23,703 bases of DNA, from the NCBI GenBank assembly GCA_040384865.1, contig JAZKIM010000010.1:1-23703 (forward strand), given 5' to 3'. This stretch comes from JBDKLC01 sp040384865 (GTDB lineage: Bacteria; Patescibacteriota; Minisyncoccia; Phycocordibacterales; CAIZLB01). A program made the position numbers and the translations under genes. Shown one piece after another: positions 1 through 8,097 of the stretch. The notes under the pieces were generated by a model. It saw nothing but the letters and a program-made list of their open reading frames with translations. It made no database searches and was not told the DNA's origin. The first letter of the stretch is position 1; the number at the start of each line of letters is the position of its first letter.

Positions 1-1
1 C

Positions 2-1495
2 ATTGTTCTGGATGGGTGGGGATATAGAGAAGATCCTGAACACAATGCTATTGCAGCGGCTCACACTCCTGTCTTTGATAGCATTTGGAAAAAATACCCA
101 CACACCCTACTCGAAGCTTCTGGAAATGCAGTTGGACTTCCCGAGGGACAAATGGGAAACAGCGAAATTGGTCATACAACTATTGGTGCCGGCAAATCAA
201 TAGATACCGATCTTGTTCGCATAAAGAAAGCAATTGATGCTGGTGACTATGAACACAACCCGGCATTCAAGACACTTTTCGACCATGTAAAGAAAAACAA
301 CTCTACGCTGCACGCACAGGGACTCATCGGAGACGGTGGAGTACACAGTCACTCTGACCATCTTTTTGCTTTTATGCATGCCGCAAAGAATGCAGGTATC
401 AAAAAAGTGGCTATTCATGTATTCACCGATGGACGCGACACCTCGCCCCAAAGCGCAGCCCGATACATTGAAGACCTAGAAAACTTTTTACAGAAAATAG
501 AAATTGGCTTCATTGCCACCGTGTCTGGACGATTCTTTGCCATGGACCGAGACAACAATTGGGATCGCTTGAGCAAAGTCGAACAAGCCTTGTTCGAATC
601 GAAAGGAAATGTATGCGAAATCAAACCTTCCCAGTTCCTCAAGGTGCTTTATAAGGAAGGTAAAGTAGACGAGCATCTCGAGCCAATGATCTGTGACACT
701 CCTGATGGTAAGGGTTGCAAAGTCAATGACAATGACGGTGTATTTTTCTTCAATTTTCGTGCCGATCGTGCCCGTATGTTGTCATCAAAAATGATGGAGC
801 GTGCGGAGAAAAACAATGTTTGCTTCGTTACACTTACTTCATATGGCAGCGACTACAAATGCCATATCGCCTATCCTCAAACTCCAATCGAAACAACCCT
901 AGCAAAAGAAATTTCTGCTGCCGGTCTCACGCAAACTCATATCGCTGAGACTGAAAAGTTTCCTCACGCCACCTATTTCCTAAATGGCGGAGTTGAAAAA
1001 CCATATCCTGGAGAAACTCACATTCTCCTTGATAGCCGCAAGGACGTTCCCACTCATGACCTTGCCCCAAAAATGCGTGCAGAAGCCATTGCTGATAAGG
1101 CGATAGAACAGATCAATGCTGGTAGTAATTTCATTTTCATCAACTTTGCTAATCCTGACATGGTTGGACACACGGCGAACGTCCCAGCAATCATTGAAGC
1201 CGTCGAGGAAGTTGATTTGCAGCTTGGCCGCGTCGTTGACGCACTTATTGCCCGAGGTGGTATCGCCTTCATTACTGCAGATCACGGTAATGCTGAAGTA
1301 AATATTGATCCATTTACGGGAGAAAAACACACGGCGCACACATTAAACAAAGTACCGGCGATTGTAACAAAAGATGGAATTTCCCTTCGATCTGAAGGAG
1401 CCCTCACCGACATCGCCCCGACAATATTTGAGATTTTGGGTGTAAAAAAACCAATCTCTATGACTGGTATCAGTTTGTTGAGGAAGACTATTTAG
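2..1495 (+). CDS. gpmI: 2,3-bisphosphoglycerate-independent phosphoglycerate mutase, 5'-truncated
   Basis: Cytosolic glycolytic enzyme interconverting 3- and 2-phosphoglycerate through a phosphoserine intermediate, using two metal ions (normally Mn). The reading frame is already open at base 2, with IVLDGWGYRED, the metal-binding DGWG near the N terminus. Only the first few residues are missing, and the ATG at 152 is internal. Family landmarks follow in order: the catalytic serine in MGNSEIGH, HSHSDHLF, FTDGRD, NFRADRAR, the metal ligands in NPDMVGHT and TADHGNAE, and the HTAHT histidine. The length of about 500 residues fits the family. It ends in TAG and overlaps the convergent coiled-coil gene by 8 bases. 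The cofactor-dependent mutase is unrelated in sequence and is excluded by these motifs. Confidence 0.97.
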   Translation: MVLDGWGYREDPEHNAIAAAHTPVFDSIWKKYPHTLLEASGNAVGLPEGQMGNSEIGHTTIGAGKSIDTDLVRIKKAIDAGDYEHNPAFKTLFDHVKKNNSTLHAQGLIGDGGVHSHSDHLFAFMHAAKNAGIKKVAIHVFTDGRDTSPQSAARYIEDLENFLQKIEIGFIATVSGRFFAMDRDNNWDRLSKVEQALFESKGNVCEIKPSQFLKVLYKEGKVDEHLEPMICDTPDGKGCKVNDNDGVFFFNFRADRARMLSSKMMERAEKNNVCFVTLTSYGSDYKCHIAYPQTPIETTLAKEISAAGLTQTHIAETEKFPHATYFLNGGVEKPYPGETHILLDSRKDVPTHDLAPKMRAEAIADKAIEQINAGSNFIFINFANPDMVGHTANVPAIIEAVEEVDLQLGRVVDALIARGGIAFITADHGNAEVNIDPFTGEKHTAHTLNKVPAIVTKDGISLRSEGALTDIAPTIFEILGVKKPISMTGISLLRKTI

Positions 1496-2051
1496 CCTTT
1501 TGTTCTAGTAGGCGTATTTCACTCTCCAGCCTGACATTCTCCCCACGAACCCGCTCGATCTCAGATGCCTGTCTCTTAGTTTTTTCATCAAGCTCTTTGG
1601 ATGTGCGTTCCTTGCTTTCAAACAATTTTTTCTTATATTCCTTTTGGCTGGATATGTGCGTAAGTTCTACTGACAATTTGTCTGCCTTGTTACGAAGTTG
1701 TGCTAATTCAATCTGCAATTTCTGAATCTTATTGCTAACCTCTGCTACTTCGCGCTTTTTTGGTATGACCTTTTGATCTTCTTCCTCTGAAATACTTTTA
1801 TATTGTTCCATTTCCGCACGGGCACGGGTCGACTCACTATGCAATCGACGTAGTTCTATCTCTCGTCTCTGTAAATCTGTCTTATTTTGTTCTTGCAACC
1901 GCTTCTTTTCTGCAAGCTGAGTCTTTGCTCGTTCTTTTTCTACACGTTCACGTTCCTGCTTAATGTGTTCCAATCGCATCCTTTCCGATGCACCTGTATC
2001 ATTGGTCAAAGTACGCTGTTTATCTCTTAAATTATTACTAGGCGTCTGCAT
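1488..2051 (-). CDS. hypothetical coiled-coil protein, last gene of the pilus run
   Basis: I do not recognise a family. The 187 residues are almost entirely charged and helical (Glu, Lys, Arg, Gln rich), with heptad-like spacing of Leu, Ile and Val from about residue 25 to the C terminus, so a long coiled coil is expected. There is no signal peptide, membrane segment or cysteine. The N-terminal 22 residues are polar and probably disordered. It lies 26 bases downstream of the second prepilin gene on the same strand, so it is probably co-transcribed with the pilus genes. A role in pilus assembly or envelope scaffolding is only a guess from position. Its TAG stop overlaps the end of gpmI. Confidence 0.75.
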   Translation of the reverse strand: MQTPSNNLRDKQRTLTNDTGASERMRLEHIKQERERVEKERAKTQLAEKKRLQEQNKTDLQRREIELRRLHSESTRARAEMEQYKSISEEEDQKVIPKKREVAEVSNKIQKLQIELAQLRNKADKLSVELTHISSQKEYKKKLFESKERTSKELDEKTKRQASEIERVRGENVRLESEIRLLEQKAK

Positions 2052-2077
2052 ATAAGCAGATTATATCATGTCTCCAA

Positions 2078-2512
2078 TCAGCGAACAGGCCAAGTGTTCA
2101 CCATTAATTCAAAGGGGTGTATCGCAAAATCTCCAGTAATAATAAGCAATGTTGTTGTACTTCGAGAAAAAATAATGTTATGGGGAGAAATGAAAAAATG
2201 ACCATTAAAAGAATATCGAGACTGATTCGAAGTCTCAGGCTCTAAAAAATGCTCCTTGAATTGAACTTTTGTACTGGTACCACCCAAAGATGGTTCATAT
2301 ATATCCGGAGTTTTCTGACTTTCGTTTCTTACCAACTCCATAAACGCAATGTCATATACCTGCTGCTGAGCGGAGCTAACAAGATGATCACGATCTCTAC
2401 CTAACATAAATGCTGTTGAAAATGTAACGGATATAAGAACTCCAAGAAGGGCTATGTATACAAGGATTTCGACAAGGCTAACTCCCCGCGAACATACAAA
2501 TGTGGTTTTCAT
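2078..2512 (-). CDS. minor prepilin / pseudopilin with type III-type prepilin signal
   Basis: Predicted type IV pilus or type II secretion minor pilin of 144 residues. The N terminus shows a short leader ending CSRG, then VSLVE, which is the prepilin peptidase site with Gly at -1 and Glu at +5. A hydrophobic helix of about 20 residues (EILVYIALLGVLISV) follows. This is the structure needed for N-terminal cleavage, methylation and packing into a pilus core. The remainder, about residues 35-144, would be the small globular head, and I see no named domain in it. Its ATG overlaps the TGA of the upstream propeller pilin as ATGA, which points to translational coupling and to the two products acting together. 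PilW/PulJ-like placement is possible but not provable by eye. Confidence 0.85.
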   Translation of the reverse strand: MKTTFVCSRGVSLVEILVYIALLGVLISVTFSTAFMLGRDRDHLVSSAQQQVYDIAFMELVRNESQKTPDIYEPSLGGTSTKVQFKEHFLEPETSNQSRYSFNGHFFISPHNIIFSRSTTTLLIITGDFAIHPFELMVNTWPVR

Positions 2513-3822
2513 AACTCAGGTTCAAATATTAAAATCGGAATGTGTGTGCCAAGTGCAACATATACATACTGACCGTCGCAACCAATACCCACGGCACGTG
2601 CAGGTAAATCAATAGTTTGACCCAGGAACAATTGGTCCGAACCCTCAACGTTTTTCCAAACCTGTAATTCTTTTTGAGAATGTCCTGTTAATACAAAGAG
2701 GCTATTTTCAGAAGCAATCATTGCATCAACTGTCGCTCCAATCTTTGCATCGCTTTTTTTCACGATGGTCATTGAGGCTGAAGATTCATATTGATCTTCA
2801 ACACTTAAATGCATCAATTCATTACCACCCAATGTACGCCCTAAATATATATCGTCATTAACAATTTCCACTGACTTGCCATTACCGGATCCTCCAGGTG
2901 CATCGTAATGTGTAACCAGCTGCAGGGCCGCCGAAGTGTCAAACACCAAAAGTTCCGGATCAATCGGTGAGGTGACATAGAGAAGTGAGTGGTTAAGAAA
3001 TAATCCATTCACTCCCGTACCCATTTCCCGCTCCGCCAACAACTGTCCCGTTTCAGCATCTAATGAAAAGAGTTCCGATGATGCATTTTTAGCCGTTCCC
3101 AAAAATACCTGATTACCATTACTTACCACAGCCTTACCAAGTGCAGTTGATGTTCCCTGGGAGCCAGGAACTTTAAAAGACCATTTAAGCAGTGGATGTA
3201 TTGGATCTCCTATATCTACCGCCTGCGCCTGCGAATTGATACTGGTATTGGCCGTGAACAGCGTATATCCAGCAACAGCAAGTGAAGTTAGTCCTGGGCC
3301 AGTATCTATTTTTGAAATAACAGATAAATTCCGCTGATCAGCAAGCGATATGATATACAGATCAGGATCTGTGGTACTTCCTGAGTTTGTCGCAAGATAC
3401 ATGTAGCGCCCCCGAACAACCATGGCAGATGCAACATTCATTCCATCCAGCTCTAATGATTCAGCTTCACCACTCTGAACATTACGTAAACGATCAGCAT
3501 ACAATCCCCGACATGTTTTTTGTCCAAAACCATTTTGCCAATCCGTAATACTGGCCAAAAGACCATTCGAACTAGTAAACAATTTGACTCCCCTTCCAAT
3601 GAAACTGTTAGTAAACGAAGAAGCTACTTCTCTGTTATTACTTAACTGTGTATAAAAATTCTCCTGATTAATATATTCAAAAAAAGGAATACTCGGATTG
3701 AATAGAGTGAACCACAGACTAACAATACCTGTAAGAAATATAGCCCACAGGAAAAACGCTAGAAGTATTTCCACCGTCATCATACCCCTATCCGATTTAC
3801 CTACCTTACGATCCTTGTACAT
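2509..3822 (-). CDS. prepilin-like protein fused to a predicted beta-propeller (candidate pilus-tip protein)
   Basis: 437 residues if started at the ATG at 3822. The frame is open upstream to 3873, but that region overlaps the pilC homologue and would put a second hydrophobic stretch before the prepilin leader. Residues 1-13 form a basic leader ending DRG. MMTVE then gives the prepilin peptidase site (Gly -1, Glu +5), followed by a hydrophobic helix to about residue 42. From about residue 105 to the end there are repeated beta-rich segments of roughly 40-50 residues with motifs such as RYMYLATNSG, YTLFTANTS, NQVFLGTA and QYVYVALG, resembling LVIVD or similar beta-propeller blades. The only two cysteines (about 104 and 415) flank the propeller. 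Expected location is outside the cell, anchored through a pilus. The 17-base overlap with the upstream gene suggests tight coupling. Confidence 0.8.
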   Translation of the reverse strand: MYKDRKVGKSDRGMMTVEILLAFFLWAIFLTGIVSLWFTLFNPSIPFFEYINQENFYTQLSNNREVASSFTNSFIGRGVKLFTSSNGLLASITDWQNGFGQKTCRGLYADRLRNVQSGEAESLELDGMNVASAMVVRGRYMYLATNSGSTTDPDLYIISLADQRNLSVISKIDTGPGLTSLAVAGYTLFTANTSINSQAQAVDIGDPIHPLLKWSFKVPGSQGTSTALGKAVVSNGNQVFLGTAKNASSELFSLDAETGQLLAEREMGTGVNGLFLNHSLLYVTSPIDPELLVFDTSAALQLVTHYDAPGGSGNGKSVEIVNDDIYLGRTLGGNELMHLSVEDQYESSASMTIVKKSDAKIGATVDAMIASENSLFVLTGHSQKELQVWKNVEGSDQLFLGQTIDLPARAVGIGCDGQYVYVALGTHIPILIFEPEL

Positions 3823-4846
3823 GCTGAGTAAGAGAATACATAGGTGTGATGATAGAAAGAGCAATAAAACCAACTACTCCCCCGACCAATATCATCATCA
3901 CTGGCTCAATGAGCTTATTAAGTGTCGTCATAATCTCATCGATATCCTGACGGTGGAGTTCAGAGATATTCAGAAGCGAAGAAGACAAAGAACCAGTTCG
4001 TTCGCCTACGACAATGAGATCTGACCACGTTTCGGGAAATATCGATCGCCGAGAGACTGATTCAGAAAGAGTTGATCCTGAAGTTACCTCTCTATGTATT
4101 TCACTAAAATTATTTCGGATGGAGATAAAGGTTACCGATTCTTCAGCGGTTGCAATAGCGTCCGTTACATTCATACCACCCTGGCAAAGCGATCCAATGA
4201 CAAAAGACGTATCGCACAATTGATTCAATACAATAATATTGCCGACGACTGGCAATGTTATAACAAGTCGCTCCAGAAGTAATCTAACTTTAATGAATTC
4301 AATAGCGAGATAAAAAAGAACTCCGACTAAAACAAAGGGTGCTGTTAAAAACCAAATCCAATAATTACTCAATACAAAACTTCCTTTCATTATCATACGA
4401 GTAGAAATTGGTAACCCCACCTTCATCCCAGAGAAAAGCGGTGTAATTTTTGGATATACAAAAACGAGCAGAAATACAATGATCGCCAAAGCGAGAATAG
4501 AAATTATTGAGGGGTAAAAAAGCGCTGAAAGCATTTTTCCACGCCTTTCTGCCTGACTCCTCATGTTTTCTGACGCGCGCAATAAATTTGAAGCTAAGGT
4601 GCCAGAAATTTCTCCGACCAATATTAAAGCAAGTGTTGATTGACCCCAAAATCGAGCCTCTGTTGAAAAAGCATCGCTTACTGATTTTCCACTAGTTACC
4701 TCCATCCTAATAACTTGAAGTATCTTTACGAATCTTTTATTCCTTATATTTTTCGCAGCAATACACAGTGCTTCCTCAACCGACAGTGAGGCATCCAACA
4801 GACGGCCAAACTTTTGTAGGAAAATCCATCGTTCTTTTTTACTCAT
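3806..4846 (-). CDS. pilC: type IV pilus / type II secretion inner-membrane platform protein (PilC/GspF family)
   Basis: Polytopic platform protein that couples the cytoplasmic ATPase to pilin extraction from the membrane. I start it at the ATG at 4846 (MSKKERWIFLQKF, 346 residues), 14 bases after the stop of the ATPase gene. The open frame reaches 4909, but the extra residues overlap that gene. Two GspF-type helical domains are visible: the first starts FLQKFGRLLDASLSVEEAL and is followed by a long membrane helix (IISILALAIIVFLLVFVYP). The second starts LNQLCDTSFVIGSLCQGGM and ends with the C-terminal membrane helix (MMILVGGVVGFIALSIITP). A further hydrophobic segment sits between the domains. 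Length is a little short for the family (about 400) because the N-terminal extension is missing. Confidence 0.92.
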   Translation of the reverse strand: MSKKERWIFLQKFGRLLDASLSVEEALCIAAKNIRNKRFVKILQVIRMEVTSGKSVSDAFSTEARFWGQSTLALILVGEISGTLASNLLRASENMRSQAERRGKMLSALFYPSIISILALAIIVFLLVFVYPKITPLFSGMKVGLPISTRMIMKGSFVLSNYWIWFLTAPFVLVGVLFYLAIEFIKVRLLLERLVITLPVVGNIIVLNQLCDTSFVIGSLCQGGMNVTDAIATAEESVTFISIRNNFSEIHREVTSGSTLSESVSRRSIFPETWSDLIVVGERTGSLSSSLLNISELHRQDIDEIMTTLNKLIEPVMMILVGGVVGFIALSIITPMYSLTQHVQGS

Positions 4847-4860
4847 ATAAGTTTTAACAT

Positions 4861-5940
4861 TTACTCTTGTAACACCCTCTTCAACTCTTCTGCGGTAGTC
4901 ATTCCGCAAGATAGCTTGTGCTCTCCGTCATCACGCATTGTCATATAGCCTTCATTTACAGCGATTTCCTTAAGACGTTGTGCGGATGCCTTTTGCAGAA
5001 TTGCTCCGCGAATTGCTTCTGTGACATTCATCACTTCAAATATTCCAATCCGCCCACAATATTCATTTGTTTCGGTATCAAATCTTCGTACCAATCGCTG
5101 GCTGATCATCACCCTCACTGTCGCGGCTAATAAATATGGATCGATGCCCATATCTATGAGACGAGGAACTATATGCGCTGCATCCTCCGCATGGAGTGAT
5201 GTAATGAGAAGATGTCCGGTCAATGCCACTTGCACTGCGACAGACGCTGTTTCCTTGTCGCGAATTTCACCAACCATCACCACATCAGGATCCTGTCGAA
5301 GTACACCTCGAAGTGCGTGATGAAATCCATATCCCTGCGAGGATTTCAACTGGATTTGTCTGACAGCCGGCAAAGGATATTCAACCGGGTCTTCAAGACT
5401 GAGTACTGATCGCTCTCCCGAACAGACTTGTCGCAACATGCCATACAACGTACTTGTTTTACCAGCACCTGTCGGGCCTGAAACAATAATCATGCCTTGT
5501 GAACGTCGAAGTACATCAAGCACTATCTTTTCTTGCTCTTTCGAAAAACCTAATTCGGTCATGTTTCCCATATGCTGACCATCTTGTGCAAGTAATCGCA
5601 TGACCACATTCTCTCCATAGTATGTCGGCGCTACCGACACACGGACATCTATTCTTGTTTTACTTCCCTGCTTGTAGAAACGGCCATCCTGACTTTTGTC
5701 GTGAACATCTCCGCGCAACCCCGCCAATACCTTTATTCGTCCGACAATCTCTGGCATCAGTTCATTCTCAATAGATGCGTAAGTCACAATCAAACCATCA
5801 ATCCTCATACTAACAATCGCATCTTGTTGCTTTGGATCGATGTGAATATCTGATGCGCGTTTTGTATATGCAGAATCAATGAGTTCATCGAGCATGCGTA
5901 CGACTGTCACAATATTCCTTCGGGTAATAGAGAGTGGCAC
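4861..5940 (-). CDS. pilB: type IV pilus / type II secretion assembly ATPase (PilB/GspE family), shortened
   Basis: Hexameric cytoplasmic ATPase powering pilus assembly with the PilC homologue. Visible motifs: SDIHIDPK at about residue 30 (N2 domain), Walker A GPTGAGKT at 155-162, Asp box SLEDPVEYP at 181-189, Walker B region DPDVVMVGEIRD at 217-228, and the His box around TGHLLITSLHAEDA at 241-254. AVQVALTGHLL is GspE/PilB-like rather than PilT-like, so assembly rather than retraction. At 359 residues it lacks the N1 domain. The zinc-binding tetracysteine insertion normally found between QRLVRR and GRIGIFEV is replaced by about ten residues with a single Cys. The frame begins at a GTG immediately after a stop. 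A better start may be the GTG at 5910, which has AAGGA a few bases upstream. Confidence 0.93.
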   Translation of the reverse strand: MPLSITRRNIVTVVRMLDELIDSAYTKRASDIHIDPKQQDAIVSMRIDGLIVTYASIENELMPEIVGRIKVLAGLRGDVHDKSQDGRFYKQGSKTRIDVRVSVAPTYYGENVVMRLLAQDGQHMGNMTELGFSKEQEKIVLDVLRRSQGMIIVSGPTGAGKTSTLYGMLRQVCSGERSVLSLEDPVEYPLPAVRQIQLKSSQGYGFHHALRGVLRQDPDVVMVGEIRDKETASVAVQVALTGHLLITSLHAEDAAHIVPRLIDMGIDPYLLAATVRVMISQRLVRRFDTETNEYCGRIGIFEVMNVTEAIRGAILQKASAQRLKEIAVNEGYMTMRDDGEHKLSCGMTTAEELKRVLQE

Positions 5941-5964
5941 TCAGTGAGTATGAATCACTAGTGC

Positions 5965-5978
5965 TTAAGATTTCTTAA
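5965..5978. repeat. short AT-rich inverted repeat between truB and pilB
   Basis: TTAAGA-TT-TCTTAA lies in the 50-base gap between the end of truB and the pilB homologue. The arms match perfectly over 6 bases but there is no run of T after either arm, so it is not a convincing terminator. It may be a weak operator-like site or chance in AT-rich DNA. Confidence 0.3.
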
Positions 5979-5990
5979 ACTAAAGTTAAA

Positions 5991-6791
5991 TTAACTTACA
6001 ACCGAATTCATATCAAAAGTCCCCACCCTAGTTCTGATGATGCTAAGCGCCAATGCTGGTATGTCAATAATCTCTCCCAATTTGTGGGCAAATGACCGCA
6101 TGTATACACCACTTTCGCAATCAATTCTAAATTTCACAATCAAGAATTCATTTATCTCATTTTTATTAAGAACTTCATTCCATCTTTTAGAAATTTCTTC
6201 TTGTCGAAAATCTCCTGATACACGACTTATCAACGAAAGGATTTGATCCCTGATATCGGATCTGCTTTTCTGATCAATTCCTATAATTTCAATATTTAAT
6301 ATTTTTCCTTCTTGTTTCGGAATGGAAATTTCGCCCAATCGTCCTTCACGTGCCCATTGAAACAATGATTTTCCATTAACGGGCTTTGATGAAAAAGGTG
6401 GGTACTCCATTTCATTAAAATTTGAAACATCCCTAGCTGATGATTCTACTGTCTCTGTTATACCGCCGATGTCGTATGCTTTTGTATCCATTACAAGCCC
6501 CAATACATCATACGTATCAGTCGAAACACCAAACAATACTTCTACTTCGTAGGTTTTTGATAACCCCAAATATTCTTTCCTGTCCCTGTTAGCCTCTTCA
6601 CCGGCCAAAACTAGAAGCACTCCGGAAGCGAGAGGGTCAAGTCTCCCAGCATAGCTTAGGATTTGATTCTGATATTGAATCTGCTCCAGACGAAGCCTGT
6701 CTAGACATTGGAGAGGAGTTTCTCCCGTCCTCTTATATACCCCAAAAACTCCAGCCGAGGGTTTGGTGTTAGAGATTTGTTTAGTGGTCAT
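5991..6791 (-). CDS. truB: tRNA pseudouridine(55) synthase
   Basis: Converts U55 of the tRNA T-loop to pseudouridine. Started at the ATG at 6791 (MTTKQISNTKPSAGVFGVYK, 266 residues). The open frame continues upstream to 6896, but that DNA is the 5' coding region of the divergent hisS. Family signatures: GVFGVYKRTGETP at the N terminus, the catalytic aspartate in YAGRLDPLASGVLL (D52), KTYEVEVLFGVSTDTYD with the conserved Tyr, and YPPFSSKPVNGKSLFQWAREG. The C-terminal region contains YMRSFAHKLGE, typical of the last TruB motif. It is first in a leftward series leading into the pilus genes, with a 50-base gap, so it may share their promoter. Ends TAA. Confidence 0.95.
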   Translation of the reverse strand: MTTKQISNTKPSAGVFGVYKRTGETPLQCLDRLRLEQIQYQNQILSYAGRLDPLASGVLLVLAGEEANRDRKEYLGLSKTYEVEVLFGVSTDTYDVLGLVMDTKAYDIGGITETVESSARDVSNFNEMEYPPFSSKPVNGKSLFQWAREGRLGEISIPKQEGKILNIEIIGIDQKSRSDIRDQILSLISRVSGDFRQEEISKRWNEVLNKNEINEFLIVKFRIDCESGVYMRSFAHKLGEIIDIPALALSIIRTRVGTFDMNSVVS

Positions 6792-6805
6792 CGGTACGAT
6801 ACAAT
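6777..6805 (+). promoter_or_regulatory. candidate sigma-70 promoter for hisS, inside the divergent truB/hisS start region
   Basis: TTGTTT at 6777-6782, a 17-base spacer and TACAAT at 6800-6805 (5 of 6 to TATAAT). The predicted start point is near 6812, four bases before the ATG at 6816, which would give a nearly leaderless message. The element runs through the 12-base gap between the truB and hisS start codons, so the two promoters must overlap. On the other strand TTGCTC, 16 bases, TATCGT just before truB is a weaker counterpart. Confidence 0.4.
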
Positions 6806-8096
6806 GATACGCACAATGAGCAAAAACACTAGCAACCTCGGAACTGAGCCTTATAAGGGGGTTCGCGACTTCTATCCGGAACAAATGGCAGAACAAAAAT
6901 ATATTTTTAACACCTGGAGAAAGGTAGTCGAGAAGTACGGATACATTGAATATAGCGCTTCTATACTCGAACCTGCCGAATTATACAAAGCAAAGTCAGG
7001 TGAAGAAATCATCAATGAGCAGACATACACCTTCACCGACCGCGGAGATCGAGAGGTGACTCTGCGACCTGAAATGACCCCTACAGTTGCTCGTATGATA
7101 GCAGGCAGGCGGCGTGAAATCGGATTCCCTGCTCGTTGGTATTCAATTCCAAATCTCTTTCGATATGAAAGACCTCAGCGTGGCCGCGGACGTGAGCACT
7201 GGCAGCTTAACGTCGACTCATTCGGACTCTCCGGCATCGAAGCGGAAATAGAGGGTATTTCAATCGCCAGTGATATCATGAAATCCTTTGGCGCCACTGA
7301 TTCTGATTTCACAATAAAAATCAGCAGTCGAAAACTCATGAATGCCATTTTCAATAATTGGTATGAACTCGACGAACAAAAATCTATTGCTCTCCAGAAA
7401 CTAATCGACAAAAAGAGTAAAATGGAAGCTGAAATATTCGCAGGTGAAGCTGAAAAGATAGTTGGTGTTCCGTTTGAGTTCCTCAACATTAGTGAATCAA
7501 GTGATGACTATCAAGAAGCAATGGCTTTTACAGAGATTCGAGAAGCAAAAGAAGAGCTCGATACAGTTATAGCTAGCCTGAAAGAAAGAGGCATAGCTAA
7601 CGTTCAATATGACGAAACACTAATTCGCGGATTTGATTACTATACAGGCATCATCTTTGAGGTATTCGATACCGATCCGCAGAACAATCGATCACTTTTT
7701 GGCGGAGGACGCTACGACGACCTTCTTTCTCTTTTTGGTGGAGAAAAAATTCCCGCTTTCGGCTTCGGCATGGGTGATATGACCATTTCAGACTTTCTAG
7801 AAACACGGAAACTCTTACCGCGTTACAGATCAGTTACAGATGCAATGATATGCGTCATCGATGAAAGTGCAGCACCTTTTGCTGACAAGGTAGCAGCAGA
7901 GCTACGAACACAGAATATAAATATTGCTGTGAATTACACTTACCGATCACCAGGGGATCAGATAAAAAGTGCCTTGAAACAAGCCATTCCCTATGCCATC
8001 ATCATCGGAGAAAAAGAAGCAACGACACAATCATACGAGATCAAAGATTTAGCAAACGAAGCGGTGGTGCCAAATATACTCAGCAAAGAAAAATAA
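6804..8096 (+). CDS. hisS: histidyl-tRNA synthetase
   Basis: Class II aminoacyl-tRNA synthetase charging tRNA-His. Chosen start is the ATG at 6804 (430 residues). A second ATG at 6816, four codons later, is equally plausible and fits the candidate promoter better. Neither has a Shine-Dalgarno sequence. The frame is open back to 6708, but that overlaps truB antisense. Visible: KGVRDFYPEQM at the N terminus, motif 2 at about 119-138 (LFRYERPQRGRGREHWQLN), the HisA motif RGFDYYTGIIFEVF, motif 3 with GGGRYDDLLSLFGG and PAFGFGMGD, then an anticodon-binding domain of about 90 residues ending near IIIGEKEA. It is followed after one base by the exonuclease gene (TAAaATG), implying co-translation. Confidence 0.96.
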   Translation: MIRTMSKNTSNLGTEPYKGVRDFYPEQMAEQKYIFNTWRKVVEKYGYIEYSASILEPAELYKAKSGEEIINEQTYTFTDRGDREVTLRPEMTPTVARMIAGRRREIGFPARWYSIPNLFRYERPQRGRGREHWQLNVDSFGLSGIEAEIEGISIASDIMKSFGATDSDFTIKISSRKLMNAIFNNWYELDEQKSIALQKLIDKKSKMEAEIFAGEAEKIVGVPFEFLNISESSDDYQEAMAFTEIREAKEELDTVIASLKERGIANVQYDETLIRGFDYYTGIIFEVFDTDPQNNRSLFGGGRYDDLLSLFGGEKIPAFGFGMGDMTISDFLETRKLLPRYRSVTDAMICVIDESAAPFADKVAAELRTQNINIAVNYTYRSPGDQIKSALKQAIPYAIIIGEKEATTQSYEIKDLANEAVVPNILSKEK

Positions 8097-8097
8097 A

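Noticed and set aside
3..203. Open frame at the left edge beginning MFWMGGDIEK
   Set aside because: It is out of frame with gpmI, whose own frame is open from base 2 and encodes the conserved DGWG and MGNSEIGH motifs across the same DNA.
3823..3873. Longer start for the propeller pilin with an extra hydrophobic N terminus
   Set aside because: This DNA codes for the C-terminal end of the PilC homologue, and the extra segment would place a hydrophobic stretch before the prepilin cleavage site, which is not how class III signals look.
4847..4909. Longer start for the PilC homologue
   Set aside because: The extra codons overlap the end of the ATPase gene and add a charged stretch not seen in the family. 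The ATG at 4846 sits just after that gene's stop.
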